64,000 nucleotides of DNA from Aldehydirespirator sp965203635 (GTDB lineage: Bacteria; Actinomycetota; Acidimicrobiia; Acidimicrobiales; Aldehydirespiratoraceae): the NCBI GenBank assembly GCA_965203635.1, contig OZ241903.1, positions 2,976,001 through 3,040,000 on the forward strand. The letters run 5' to 3'. The position numbers and the translations under genes were made by a program. The notes under the pieces are model-generated. The model was not told where the DNA came from and ran no database searches. It saw nothing but the letters and a program-made list of their open reading frames with translations. This document shows positions 43,401 through 51,657 of the stretch, in pieces. Numbering within the stretch: the stretch's first letter is position 1; every line of letters starts with the position of its first letter.

Positions 43401-43810
43401 TGTCGCCCCAGGAGCAGTCGGCGGCCGACCTGTGGACCACCGGCGTGGCTCCCGACGGCCATCCCACCCGCTTCCACCGGTCAGAGCTGGACGCCGCGGG
43501 GGTGGTGGTCGCCGCGGACCTGCTGACCTGCCCGGCCGGGCGGGTGAAGGTGGCCGGCACGGTGTCGCACCGCCAGCGTCCCATGACCGCGGGGGGCACC
43601 ATGTTCATCAACCTCGAGGACGAGACCGGCTTCGTGAACGTGATCGTGTCGAAGGGCTGCCAGGCCAGGTTCCGCAAGACCGTCCTGATGTCGCGTGCGC
43701 TGATGGTGCGGGGCCGCCTGGAGCGCCACGAGGGCACCGCCAACGTCATCGCCGAGCACTTGTCCCCCCTGTCCCTGCCGGCCACCCTCGGAAGCCGCGA
43801 CTTCCGCTGA
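40454..43810 (+). CDS. dnaE2: Error-prone DNA polymerase DnaE2 (ImuC)
   Basis: 1118-aa C-family polymerase alpha subunit acting with ImuA'/ImuB in SOS mutagenesis. The start GFDNPIIPWRELERRLS is typical of actinobacterial DnaE2. The PHP domain is degenerate at metal sites: ELHARSRFSF instead of E-L-H-x-H-S, and ITDRDGFYG instead of T-D-H-D-G. Palm catalytic aspartates lie in PPDIDIDIESDRREE. HLGIHPGGMVI, GFPESHSVSFAYLVYASAW and a C-terminal OB domain (GTMFINLEDETGFVNVIV) complete it. A 40-residue Gly/Ser/Arg-rich insertion follows the first helix. Confidence 0.96.
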   Translation: MGFDNPIIPWRELERRLSDRAGTPQWSNGNRGSGRASSNGAGMVRGLPREQAGRGSGLARVPYAELHARSRFSFMDGSSNPEDLVAEAVRLELDALAITDRDGFYGVVRFAEAATDAGLPTVFGAELTLDMNGPARRSSPARASERRRRGRSVVVLARDAAGYAALGTLISKAHMAGRKGEPRLSTETFLEAAAAHRDRWAILTGAHGGAVPSALVEHGPRAAATALDRLTGAAGAGNVYVELWDHGDPLDSHRNDALAELGVRRGVQPVCANAVRYATPGGRRLADALAAVGDRRSLDDHDGWLGAWGGAHVRSGAEQARRFARYPGAVEAAARLGSECAFSLSLVAPELPPYPCPDGLDEATFLRRLATEGALARYGPPTAERVPGAWRQVTHELDMIEQLGFCGYFLVVWDIASFCRSRDIYCQGRGSAANSVVCYVLGITNVDSVELGLLFERFLSPERDGPPDIDIDIESDRREEVIQYVYGRYGRDRTALVANVIAYRARSAVRDMARALGHPPARQDGWAKSLDRRGGLGTGDGEGDPAEGAGIPADVLALAAEAEGGPRHLGIHPGGMVICDRPIAEVCPVEWASMADRSVLQWDKDDCAAAGLVKFDLLGLGMLSALHYAVDLVASAHGEDVDLAALPQDRAVYDMLCEADSVGVFQVESRAQMATLPRLRPRCFYDLVVEVALIRPGPIQGGSVHPYIRRRNGTEPVTYLHPLLERSLAKTLGVPLFQEQLMQMAIDVAGFTPAESDELRQAMGAKRSVERMERLRGRFFAGMAARGVGAEAGEQIWHKMVAFATYGFPESHSVSFAYLVYASAWVKRHYPAAFCAALLNAQPMGFYSTHSLCQDARRHGVLVLGPDVNRSADAAVLEPCETSTGGVAVRLGLSSVRGLGPELAAAIAGEAPYESIEHLVRAMSRERPLDLPVLEALAAAGAFDSLGLDRREALWAAGAAAQSAASRLPGTVTGTRVPELRPMSPQEQSAADLWTTGVAPDGHPTRFHRSELDAAGVVVAADLLTCPAGRVKVAGTVSHRQRPMTAGGTMFINLEDETGFVNVIVSKGCQARFRKTVLMSRALMVRGRLERHEGTANVIAEHLSPLSLPATLGSRDFR

Positions 43811-43841
43811 ACAGGTGTCAAGCTGGCCTGAGAGGCTCGAT

Positions 43842-44004
43842 CTAGCCGCGCCTGCCGGCTATCAGGGCGTCGGCGGCTTCGCCGAGGATCCGCTCACCGT
43901 CGCGGGCCATGTCGAACGGCGTTCCAGTCACCATCCCGCAGATGAGGTCGATGGGGCCGAGCAGCGCGGGAAGGCTGAACTCCTTCTCGCCAGCGGGGCT
44001 CAAC
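43842..44004 (-). CDS. Small hypothetical protein downstream of the coiled-coil gene
   Basis: The frame ending at 43842 reads plausibly as protein (FSLPALLGPIDLICGMVTGT and ARDGERILGEAADALIAGRR). The likeliest start is TTG at 44004, whose TTGA overlaps the stop of the upstream coiled-coil gene, giving 53 residues. No ATG or GTG start is available in the plausible part. Family not recognised. It could be a cotranscribed small protein or a fragment. Confidence 0.35.
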
Positions 44005-44455
44005 CTCCCGCTCCGGACTGGGTGAGCAGGGCGATCCAGATCGAGACGCTGGCCACCGCGATGGTCGACACCACGATGTAGAGGTGCCATGCCTGCCGTC
44101 GGATGATCTCCGCCCTCTCAGTAGCGGCCTGGGCCTTGATCTCGGCTCGCTCGACCGCGGCCTGGGCCAGCCCCTCCGCCATCGCCTTGACGATCTCGGC
44201 TCGCTCGACCGCGGCCTGGGCCAGCCCCTCCGCCATCGCCTTGACGATCTCGGCTCGCTCGACCGCGGCCTGGGCGAACCCGGCGGTCATGGCCGAGTTG
44301 ATCTCGGCGAACGCGACCCGGAGGTCTTCCTTGGTGGCGACATTGTCCCAACCACTGGGCGGTAGGTGTTGCATCAAGGTCTCGGCGTCGTCCTGTCCCA
44401 TGACTTCCGTCAGAGTGTTGAACATCGAGGTGCGCTGGGAGTGGGTTAGAGCCAT
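44000..44455 (-). CDS. Coiled-coil protein with C-terminal membrane anchor and internal repeats
   Basis: 151 aa from ATG 44455 (MALTHSQRTSMFNTLTEVMG). After a helical N-terminal region with VATKEDLRVAFAEI there are about three near-identical 18-residue units (Ala-Val-Glu-Arg-Ala-Glu-Ile-Val-Lys-Ala-Met-Ala-Glu-Gly type) predicted to form a coiled coil. One transmembrane helix (WHLYIVVSTIAVASVSIWIA) ends the protein. The pattern resembles DUF1640/CCDC90-like membrane coiled-coil proteins. Function unknown. The promoter region has a TATAGT -10 and a 7-bp inverted repeat. Confidence 0.75.
   Translation of the reverse strand: MALTHSQRTSMFNTLTEVMGQDDAETLMQHLPPSGWDNVATKEDLRVAFAEINSAMTAGFAQAAVERAEIVKAMAEGLAQAAVERAEIVKAMAEGLAQAAVERAEIKAQAATERAEIIRRQAWHLYIVVSTIAVASVSIWIALLTQSGAGG
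44138..44278. repeat. 54-bp tandem repeats in the coiled-coil gene
   Basis: Unit starts at 44138, 44192 and 44246; the first two are full-length and the third is partial. They are almost identical at DNA level, including synonymous sites, which indicates recent duplication. 54 bp is 18 residues, so the helix register is altered by 18 positions per copy rather than by a clean multiple of seven. Confidence 0.9.
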
Positions 44456-44540
44456 CTTCGGTGCCCCTTCGGTCGGCGGGTGCAGATGCGGGGGCGTCTC
44501 AGACGGATGCTCCAAGGCCACCGGCGGGTGGCTACACAAG

Positions 44541-44583
44541 ACTATAGCACACTAGACAATACAATCTGTTATTTCAGTCTAGT
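44541..44583 (-). promoter_or_regulatory. Promoter of the coiled-coil gene with 7-bp inverted repeat
   Basis: Minus-strand TATAGT at 44541-44546. ACTAGAC (44551-44557) and GTCTAGT (44577-44583) form an inverted repeat with a 19-nt spacer around the expected -35 position, a likely operator. The surrounding 60 bp are AT-rich compared with the genome. The remaining part of the 211-bp gap up to the M20 gene shows nothing else. Confidence 0.5.
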
Positions 44584-44666
44584 TCACCTATCGACACCGT
44601 GGTCCGACCCGGAGGACGGTAAAGGAGCGGCGGCGGTTCCGACCGCTTCGGTTGACGTAAGAGCGT

Positions 44667-45947
44667 TCACCCGCAGAGGTCCATGGCGACCGCGGCGTAG
44701 ACCTTGGCCGCGGCCACCAGGTCGTCGAGCTCGAAGTGGCCGGTGCCCTGAACCGCGGCCGAGCCGCGGGGCGGCCCGAAGGTCAGCGACGGGATCCCGA
44801 CCGCGTTGAAGACGTTGGTGTCGCGCCACATGGAGGTGTGGGCCACCTGCGGAGGCGGCGTGGCGCCCCCGACGATCTCGCCGTAGGCCTTCTCGACCGC
44901 GCTGCTCAACGGCTCCACGCCGGTGCCGACCCGCCCGGCCTTGGCCATGTAGCACTCGACCTCGGCCGCCGGGTCCACCGAGCCGACCACGGCCCGAACC
45001 TCGGAGACCACCGCGTCCTGGTCGGCGCCGGGAGGCGTGCGCACGTCCATGTAGAGCTTGCACACGGGAGAGGACCGGTTGGGCCGGTACGGCACGCCGC
45101 CCCTGATGGCGCCCACCTGGGCCTTGGGACGCACCTCCCCCAGCTCCGAGACGTACGAGTTGCGTTCCTCGTAGTCGATGCCCCATGCCTCCAGGACGGT
45201 GGCCACGACCGCTCCCTTGACGATGGCGTTGGGATGGTCGGGCAGGTCCGGTTCCCGGATGAGCCGGGGCGTGTACATGTTGCGACCCCGCAGCGTGATC
45301 TTGAGGTAGACCGCGCCGCACTCGATCCACGACTTCGACCAGGCCGTGGTCTCGGCCACCAGGGCGTAGTCGGCCCGCACACCGTGGTCGACGAGGTGGC
45401 GGCTGCCGAATCCCTTGCCCTCGTAGTTGAGGCCCTGGTACTCGTCGACGGGCGCCATGCCGGTCTCGCCCACCACCGACGTCAGGATCACGTCGCCCCC
45501 CAGGCCGGCCCCGGCGTCCGTCAGCGCCTTGGCCATCACCATGAACACCGACATGCAGCCCCGGTCGTTGAGCACGGTGTGGCCGAAGATGCGGTCGCCC
45601 TCCCGCCAGGCGCCCACCAGGTTGGGGTCGCTCGACTCCATGAGGTTGGCGTGGTCCGGGCCGCTGATCTCGGTGTCGAGATGCGCGTTGAAGATGAGGC
45701 TGGTGCCGCGGGGCTTCGACCCCGGCAGCACGGCCACCACATTCGAGCGGTCGGGCAGGATCTGCTGCTGGCGGGCGGCGATGCCGTAGCGGTCGTACCA
45801 CGCGCTGACGGCGTCGGCGACGGGCTGCTCGTGGCCGCAGGGCGCGAAGGTGTTGCCCAACTCCAGGCAGGTGTCGGCCAGCAGCTCCCGGTCTGCGTCG
45901 ATCAGCTCGAAGACTGCGTCTCGCGTTGCGGCGTCGATTCCGGTCAT
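44667..45947 (-). CDS. M20-family metallopeptidase/deacylase (ArgE/DapE/ACY1 type)
   Basis: 426 aa from ATG 45947, after a GGAG-type ribosome site. Zinc and catalytic motifs are NAHLDTE (H-x-D), LNDRGCMSVFM, TSVVGETG (catalytic Glu region) and the distal His in GTGHFELDDL. Between them is the dimerisation domain. Family members cleave N-acyl amino acids, carbamoyl compounds or dipeptides; the exact substrate cannot be read. It is 89 bp downstream of a CaiB-type CoA-transferase on the same strand, in a catabolic neighbourhood. Confidence 0.86.
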   Translation of the reverse strand: MTGIDAATRDAVFELIDADRELLADTCLELGNTFAPCGHEQPVADAVSAWYDRYGIAARQQQILPDRSNVVAVLPGSKPRGTSLIFNAHLDTEISGPDHANLMESSDPNLVGAWREGDRIFGHTVLNDRGCMSVFMVMAKALTDAGAGLGGDVILTSVVGETGMAPVDEYQGLNYEGKGFGSRHLVDHGVRADYALVAETTAWSKSWIECGAVYLKITLRGRNMYTPRLIREPDLPDHPNAIVKGAVVATVLEAWGIDYEERNSYVSELGEVRPKAQVGAIRGGVPYRPNRSSPVCKLYMDVRTPPGADQDAVVSEVRAVVGSVDPAAEVECYMAKAGRVGTGVEPLSSAVEKAYGEIVGGATPPPQVAHTSMWRDTNVFNAVGIPSLTFGPPRGSAAVQGTGHFELDDLVAAAKVYAAVAMDLCG

Positions 45948-46036
45948 GGCGGCTCCTTGCGGCTTTGGCGACCGATCCCCGGGATGACTGTGCAGCCCGG
46001 CGCGGCGGCGCGCCAACACCGAGGGGCGTCCGGCGG

Positions 46037-47212
46037 CTACCCCGCTTCGGGCCTGAGACCCCGCAGCACCTCGTCGGTGTCGGCGCCGAGATCGGGCGGC
46101 GGCAGCCGGTGCGAAGCAGGCGTCCTGGACATGGTGATGGGATTGGCGACCGTGGGGACCTGCCGGCCGTCACCGGCTGGTAGCCAGCGCACCGGGTCGA
46201 GGCCCAGATCCTGGGCAAGCGCGAAGGCGGCGTCCATCGAGTTGACGGGACTGGAGGGGATCCCGAGCGCAGTCAGACGCTCAACCCAGTGCTCGCAGGG
46301 CCGGCCGAGCAGGACGGACTCAAGCTGCTCCGTCAGCGCCTCGCGGTGCTCGACGCGGGAACTGTTGGACGAGAACCGCTCATCGACAGCGAGGTGGGGC
46401 GCCTCCAGCGCTTCGCACAGGTTGGCGAACTGGCGCTCGTTGGTGGCCGCGATGGCGATCGGAGCGGTGGCCGTCGCGAACGGCTGGTACGGGGTGATGC
46501 TCGGATGGAGGTTCCCCATGCGGCCGGGCACGACACCGGCGTTCACGAACGCCGACGCCTGGTTGATCAGCGCTCCCAGCGCCGACGACAGCAGGTTGAC
46601 CTCTATGAACTGACCCTCGCCGCTGGTGTGGCGCTCGGCCAGAGCGGCGACGATGCCGATGGTGGCGTACAGGCCGGTGAAGACGTCGACAATGGCCACG
46701 CCCGTCTTGGTGGGCGGTCCGTCAGCCTCTCCGGTGATGCTCATGAACCCGCTGGCCGCCTGCACGATGAAGTCGTAGCCGGTCAGGTCCCGGCCGCCCG
46801 CGGGCCCGAAGGCACTCACTCGGCAGTAGACGAGACCGGGGTTGTCGGCCCGCAGCGACTCGTAGTCGAGGCCGAAGCGCTCCATGGTGCCGTCCCGGAA
46901 GTTCTCGACCACCACGTCGGCGGACACGGCCAGGGCCCGGGCCTGGGCGCGCTGCTCCTCGTCGGCGAGGTCGAGGGTCACGCTGCGCTTGTTGCGGTTC
47001 ACCGCCAGGTAGTAGGTGGCCGAGCCGTCATCGGCGAAGGGCGGGCCCCACGTGCGGGTGTCGTCGCCGGTGCCGGGTCGCTCGATCTTGGTCACCTCGG
47101 CGCCGAGGTCGCCCAGCATCATCGCGGCCAGGGGGCCGGCCAGGACCCGGGAGAAGTCGGCAACGACAATTCCGTCAAGCGGCCCTGGAGGCTCGGCTGC
47201 AACCTCAGCCAT
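46037..47212 (-). CDS. CaiB/BaiF family (family III) CoA-transferase
   Basis: 391 aa from ATG 47212. Markers are DGIVVADFSRVLAGPLAAMM, the phosphate-binding GAEVTKIERPGTGDD and GYDFIVQAASGFMSITGE, with the catalytic Asp that forms the aspartyl-CoA ester. NRNKRSVTLDL and GEGQFIEVNLLSS complete the fold. Moves CoA between carboxylic acids. Divergent from a second family III transferase with a 93-bp gap; the two may act on related acids. Substrate unknown. Confidence 0.9.
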   Translation of the reverse strand: MAEVAAEPPGPLDGIVVADFSRVLAGPLAAMMLGDLGAEVTKIERPGTGDDTRTWGPPFADDGSATYYLAVNRNKRSVTLDLADEEQRAQARALAVSADVVVENFRDGTMERFGLDYESLRADNPGLVYCRVSAFGPAGGRDLTGYDFIVQAASGFMSITGEADGPPTKTGVAIVDVFTGLYATIGIVAALAERHTSGEGQFIEVNLLSSALGALINQASAFVNAGVVPGRMGNLHPSITPYQPFATATAPIAIAATNERQFANLCEALEAPHLAVDERFSSNSSRVEHREALTEQLESVLLGRPCEHWVERLTALGIPSSPVNSMDAAFALAQDLGLDPVRWLPAGDGRQVPTVANPITMSRTPASHRLPPPDLGADTDEVLRGLRPEAG

Positions 47213-47305
47213 CGGCAATCACGCCGACACTCTAAGAGGCCGAGCGGCCGGGTCATGGCCGCACCGGAGTCGCCGGCCGGGCCGGGCCGCTACCGTTCTG
47301 CTGCG

Positions 47306-48523
47306 ATGGCGGGGCCGCTGGAAGGGATCCGGGTCGTCGAGCTCGGCGTGTGGGTGGCCGGGCCGGCGGCAGGCGGGATACTGGCCGACTGGGGCGCCGA
47401 TGTGGTGAAGGTCGAGCCCATCGGCGGCGATCCGGGACGGTTGTTCCAGTTCATTCTCGGCGGGGACATGCCCACCAACCCGGTGTTCGACATGGACAAC
47501 CGGGGCAAGCGCAGCATCGCCCTGGACCTCACCACCGACGACGGGCGGGCCGTGATGGAGGATCTGCTGGCGGGGGCCGACGTGTTCGTCACCAACGTCC
47601 GCCTCGGCGGACTCGAGCGTCTGGGCCTCGACCACTCGTCGATGACGGCCCGGCATCGCCGGCTCGTGTACGCGTCCGTCACCGGCTACGGCATGGAGGG
47701 CGCCGAGGCCGACCGAGGCGCGTTCGATGTCGCCGGCTTCTGGGCCCGTTCGGGCATCGCCCATCTGCTGACCCCCGAGGGCGGTGACCCGCCGTTCCAG
47801 CGGGGCGGCATGGGGGACCACAGCACCGCCCTGGCCGCCGCGGCCGGCGTGTGCGCGGCGCTCGTCGCCCGGCAGCGCACCGGCGAGGGCCAGCTCGTGA
47901 GCACTTCGCTGCTGCGCCAGGGCGCCTACACCATCAGCTTCGACCTGTCGATCACATTGGGGTGGGGCCTCACTCTGCAGATCGGCCGCCGCGACACGAT
48001 GGGCAACCCCGCCATGAACAACTACACCGCGGGCGACGGGCGACGGTTCTGGCTGGTGGGCCTCGAACCGGCACGGCATTGGGAGCCGCTGGCCCGAGCG
48101 GTGGGACGGCCCGAGTGGATCGACGACGAGCGCTTCGCCACCCCCCGGGCCCGGCGCCACAACGCCACAGAGCTGATCGTCGAGCTCGATGAGATCTTCG
48201 CCACCCGGTCCCTCGACGAGTGGGCTCGGGCTTTCGCGGCCGAGCCCGAGCTGTTCTGGGCGCCCATCCAGTCGCCCGACGACCTGCTGGCCGACCCGCA
48301 GTTCCTGGCGGCCGGAGGGTTGGTCGACGTGCCCGACGGGGCCGGCACATCCACCATGGTCGCCACCCCGGTCGACTTCGCAGGCACGGCTTGGGCTCCG
48401 AAAGGCATGGCTCCCCGCCTCGGAGAGCACAGCGACGAGATCCTGCGCTCCCTGGGCCGCAGCGACGGCCAGATCGCAGCCCTGGCAGGCGCCGGCGTGG
48501 TAGGCCTCGACCGCCCGGACTGA
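47306..48523 (+). CDS. CaiB/BaiF family CoA-transferase (second)
   Basis: 405 aa from ATG 47306 (MAGPLEGIRVVELGVWVAGP). Family motifs GADVVKVEPIGGDPGRLFQ, NRGKRSIALDL, RGAFDVAGFWARSGIAHLL (catalytic Asp) and GEGQLVSTSLLRQGAY are present. An upstream in-frame ATG at 47255 would add 17 residues; it is disfavoured because a TACCGT -10-like element lies between the two. Only moderately similar to the divergent paralogue, so probably a different acid. It converges with the enamidase-like gene. Confidence 0.88.
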   Translation: MAGPLEGIRVVELGVWVAGPAAGGILADWGADVVKVEPIGGDPGRLFQFILGGDMPTNPVFDMDNRGKRSIALDLTTDDGRAVMEDLLAGADVFVTNVRLGGLERLGLDHSSMTARHRRLVYASVTGYGMEGAEADRGAFDVAGFWARSGIAHLLTPEGGDPPFQRGGMGDHSTALAAAAGVCAALVARQRTGEGQLVSTSLLRQGAYTISFDLSITLGWGLTLQIGRRDTMGNPAMNNYTAGDGRRFWLVGLEPARHWEPLARAVGRPEWIDDERFATPRARRHNATELIVELDEIFATRSLDEWARAFAAEPELFWAPIQSPDDLLADPQFLAAGGLVDVPDGAGTSTMVATPVDFAGTAWAPKGMAPRLGEHSDEILRSLGRSDGQIAALAGAGVVGLDRPD

Positions 48524-48568
48524 CTGGCGCGCCGCCAGCCTGCTGCGGCCGTCAGCCTGCGGCGGCCG

Positions 48569-49732
48569 TCAGCCCTCTATGTCGGCCACCCGGCGAGACC
48601 GCAGGGTGCACAGCGAACCCCGCACTCGCACAACGCCGTCGGTGATCACCACGGCCACGCCGGGGAACTCGCCAACCCCGATGGCCTCCACCGCGGTGTC
48701 GCACACCGAGCCCAGGGATGTGTCCATCACCACTATGTCGGCCACGGCCCCCGGAGCGATCACGTTGCCGTCGGAGCCGAAGGCCTTGGCGGCCTGGCCC
48801 GAGGCGACGGCCCACGCCGTCGCCGGTGCGACTCCGGCCAGCGAGCAGATGTCGCCGATGGTCTTGAGGATGCCCAGCGACGTGACGCCGTAGCCGGTGG
48901 GCGTGTCCGTGCCGATGAGCAGCCGATCCAGCTCGCCCCGGTCGGCCAGTCCCTCCACCACTCGCAGCATCGGCCTGGTGCCGCCGGCCTGTACCACCTC
49001 CACGAACGGCGGGCCGTCGGTGCCGCAGAGCATGTCGATGTCGTCGTCGGACAGGGAGGCGAACGTGTTGGCGTGCGATGCGATCGACGGGACCGCCGTC
49101 AGGACGTCCTCGGCTGAGAAATAGGGATGCTCGTCGCCTCCGGGACCCCGGTCGGAGGTGCAGCCGCAGTGCATGTGGACGGTCATCCCGAGCCCGCGGG
49201 CGTGCGTCGACAGCTCCCCGGAGCGCACCGGGTCCTTGAGCGAGCCGATGCCGATCTCGCCGATGATCCGCATACCCGCTTCGTGGGCCCGGTCGATGTG
49301 GGAGAAGTCGGTGTCCTTCTCCAGCAGCATCGCTCCGCCGTGCACCTTGATTCCCGCGGGACGGTGGCGCTCGAAGGAGTGGAACGCCCCGAGGGCGATG
49401 CCGAGCGCCGACTCGGCCCCGGACCGGCCCGGTGCGTGGACCTCGCCTGCGGATATCGCCCGGGTGACCGCACCGTGCATCATCCGCTCCAGGTACCCGA
49501 CCGACTGCTGTTTGGGCGCGTAGTCACCGAGAGTGGGATGCATATGGGTGTCGACGAGGCCTGGGGCGACCGTCATGCCCTTGCAGTCGATCACGGTGTC
49601 GGCGGTGGTGGCCGCACCGGAGTCGAACGACACTATGCGGCCGTTGGCGACGACGATGGTGTCCGCCTCCAGCGTGGGCTCGTCGAGCACGCCGGTGAGA
49701 ACCTCGCCGATGTTGTGCAGTACGAGTTGCAT
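48569..49732 (-). CDS. Enamidase-like metal-dependent amidohydrolase
   Basis: 387 aa. Metal motif APGLVDTHMHPTLGDYAP (H-x-H), a conserved ERMMHGAVTRAISAGE stretch, AGIKVHGGAM, MTVHMHCG, IASHANTF and a late Asp in IGTDTPTGYG. The pattern matches bacterial enamidases, which open 6-oxo-tetrahydronicotinate in clostridial nicotinate breakdown, and related amidohydrolases. An adjacent luciferase-like oxidoreductase and CoA-transferases suggest degradation of a nitrogen-containing compound; nicotinate itself is not shown. Confidence 0.82.
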   Translation of the reverse strand: MQLVLHNIGEVLTGVLDEPTLEADTIVVANGRIVSFDSGAATTADTVIDCKGMTVAPGLVDTHMHPTLGDYAPKQQSVGYLERMMHGAVTRAISAGEVHAPGRSGAESALGIALGAFHSFERHRPAGIKVHGGAMLLEKDTDFSHIDRAHEAGMRIIGEIGIGSLKDPVRSGELSTHARGLGMTVHMHCGCTSDRGPGGDEHPYFSAEDVLTAVPSIASHANTFASLSDDDIDMLCGTDGPPFVEVVQAGGTRPMLRVVEGLADRGELDRLLIGTDTPTGYGVTSLGILKTIGDICSLAGVAPATAWAVASGQAAKAFGSDGNVIAPGAVADIVVMDTSLGSVCDTAVEAIGVGEFPGVAVVITDGVVRVRGSLCTLRSRRVADIEG

Positions 49733-49804
49733 TGTTGATCTCCCGGGTCGTGCGTTGGAGCCGGGCGTCGCGCCGCCCAGCGGCCGCTCGGAGGACGGCG
49801 CCGA

Positions 49805-50791
49805 CTAGAGGTTGGCCATGATCTTGTTCGCGAACAGGTCGATCTGAGCGGGGTCGTCAGTCAGCGGGTTGATGATCAGGTGGTCGATCCCGGCCCCCGC
49901 CAGGGCCCGGATGCGGGCGGTCATCTCGTCGATGGTGCCGAACAGGTAGGCGTTCTGCAGGTCCTCGTCGGAGCGCTTGACGTCCATGACGGTGCGGTAG
50001 GCGCGGAGCTGCTCGGCGATCACCCTGCGGCGGTCGGCCGAGTCCACGATGTGCAGCCACTGGGCGTGGGACATGGTGAAGGTGCTCATGTCCCGCCTGG
50101 CGCCGAGGTAGTCGCGCACCGAGGCGATGTCGCTCGCGACGATCTCGGGACTGGTGCCGCTCGAGCGGCAGATCCAACCGTCGTGACGGCCGATGCGGGC
50201 CAGCACCGCCGGGGCCATGTTCGGCGTGTCGACGTTGTCGACCACGTGCACCTGGGATCCTCCGCCGATCCAGATCGGGACGGCCTGGGCGGGCCGGGGG
50301 TAGAGAGTGGTGCCGTCGGCAACGCGGTAGTAGTCGCCCCGGAAGCTCACGTCGTCGGTGCTGAGCAGCAGCCGGATGAGATCGAGGGCCTCGTCGGTGC
50401 GCCGCCCACGCTCGCGCCTGGACACCCCGACCGACGCGAACTCCATGTCGTCGTGTCCGGTGCCGATGCCGAGGACCACTCGACCTCCCCCGGAGAGGCT
50501 GTCGAGGCTGGCGACCTCCTTGGCGATGATTGTGGGATGGCGGAACGGCGCGCACAGGATGGCCGTGCCCAGACGGATCCGCTCGGTAGCGCCCGCGGCC
50601 ACCGCGAGCGTGATCATCGGATCCTGCCAGGCCACCGAGTACACGTTGGGGGCCACGAGCAGGTGATCGATCACCCACAGCCCGCTGAAGCCGGCTTCCT
50701 CGACCCGGGCGAAGTAGGGAACCAGCGACCGGGCCGAGGCGGCCGTGGTCAGGGGCCCGGCGTAGGAGGGCACGCGCCAGCCGAGCTCCAT
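49805..50791 (-). CDS. LLM-class flavin/F420-dependent oxidoreductase
   Basis: 328-aa luciferase-like TIM barrel. Features are FARVEEAGFSGLWVIDHLL, ERIRLGTAILCAPFRHP, LDSLSGGGRVVLGIGTGHDD and RPAQAVPIWIGGGS. Such proteins use FMN or F420; the cofactor cannot be told from sequence alone. It lies in the same strand block as the ABC transporter and the enamidase-like gene, so it may oxidise or oxygenate the imported compound. Confidence 0.88.
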   Translation of the reverse strand: MELGWRVPSYAGPLTTAASARSLVPYFARVEEAGFSGLWVIDHLLVAPNVYSVAWQDPMITLAVAAGATERIRLGTAILCAPFRHPTIIAKEVASLDSLSGGGRVVLGIGTGHDDMEFASVGVSRRERGRRTDEALDLIRLLLSTDDVSFRGDYYRVADGTTLYPRPAQAVPIWIGGGSQVHVVDNVDTPNMAPAVLARIGRHDGWICRSSGTSPEIVASDIASVRDYLGARRDMSTFTMSHAQWLHIVDSADRRRVIAEQLRAYRTVMDVKRSDEDLQNAYLFGTIDEMTARIRALAGAGIDHLIINPLTDDPAQIDLFANKIMANL

Positions 50792-50825
50792 CAGCGGCCC
50801 TGCCCCCTGCCTGCGAGGCTGGAGC

Positions 50826-51641
50826 TCACACCGACACTCCCGCGGCCCGCATCTCGGCGCCCACCGAGCCGTACAGCCGGCGCATCACGAGCTGGTACAC
50901 GAGGCCGTGGATCTTGTCGAGGACCAGGCCGAGCACGGTCAGCTGCACGAAGGCCACGAACATCAACTCGGTGTCGAGAGTGCCCTGCGACACGATGATC
51001 AGGGCGCCGAGGCCCTTGTTGGCCCCCACGTACTCGGCCACCACCGCGCCCACCAGCGCCAGCATGAGCGCGACTCGCAGACCGCTGAACACGGCGGGAA
51101 CGGCGTGGAGGGCCTTGCACTTGGTGAGCGTCGTCCAGCGGGAGGCCCTCAGGGCTCGGAACAGCTCCAGCATCTCGGCCGGCGCGGTGGTGAGGCCGAG
51201 GTAGGTGTTCTCCAGCAGCGGGAAGAAGGCGATGAGGGCCGCGATGATCACCTTGGGAGTCATCCCGAACCCGAACCAGATCACCAGGATCGGAGCGAGC
51301 GCGAACTTGGGCAGGGCCTGGGTGACGATGACGTAGGGCATGATGACGCGCCGGGCGATCCCGAACTCCGAGGCCAGGGTGCCCAGCCCGATCCCGGCGA
51401 CTCCGCCCAGCGCGAACCCGAGCACGATCTCCTGCACGGTGATCCAGATGTGCGGGTTGGCCCGGCCCGAGGTGATGTAGTCGATCAGGCGGTCGAGCAC
51501 CGGGCCCGGCTCGGGAAGGATCAGCGGGGAGTTGGTCCGGGCCCACAGGTGCCAGACCACGATGAGCACGACGGCTGACACCAGTACGAGCACGCGGCCG
51601 ATCCACTTCTCCGAGCGGGCCGCTTGCCAGAAGCGCCTCAC
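50826..51641 (-). CDS. ABC transporter permease (SsuC/TauC/ThiX type)
   Basis: 271 aa with six or so membrane helices and the BPD_transp_1 EAA loop region (FRALRASRWTTLTKCKALHA, then VPAVFSGLRVALMLALVGAV). It belongs to the nitrate/sulfonate/taurine/pyrimidine-precursor importer class. The ATPase ends 16 bp upstream and the binding protein is one gene further, forming an SBP-ATPase-permease operon. Confidence 0.92.
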   Translation of the reverse strand: MRRFWQAARSEKWIGRVLVLVSAVVLIVVWHLWARTNSPLILPEPGPVLDRLIDYITSGRANPHIWITVQEIVLGFALGGVAGIGLGTLASEFGIARRVIMPYVIVTQALPKFALAPILVIWFGFGMTPKVIIAALIAFFPLLENTYLGLTTAPAEMLELFRALRASRWTTLTKCKALHAVPAVFSGLRVALMLALVGAVVAEYVGANKGLGALIIVSQGTLDTELMFVAFVQLTVLGLVLDKIHGLVYQLVMRRLYGSVGAEMRAAGVSV

Positions 51642-51657
51642 GCCGCACCCTCCGGGC

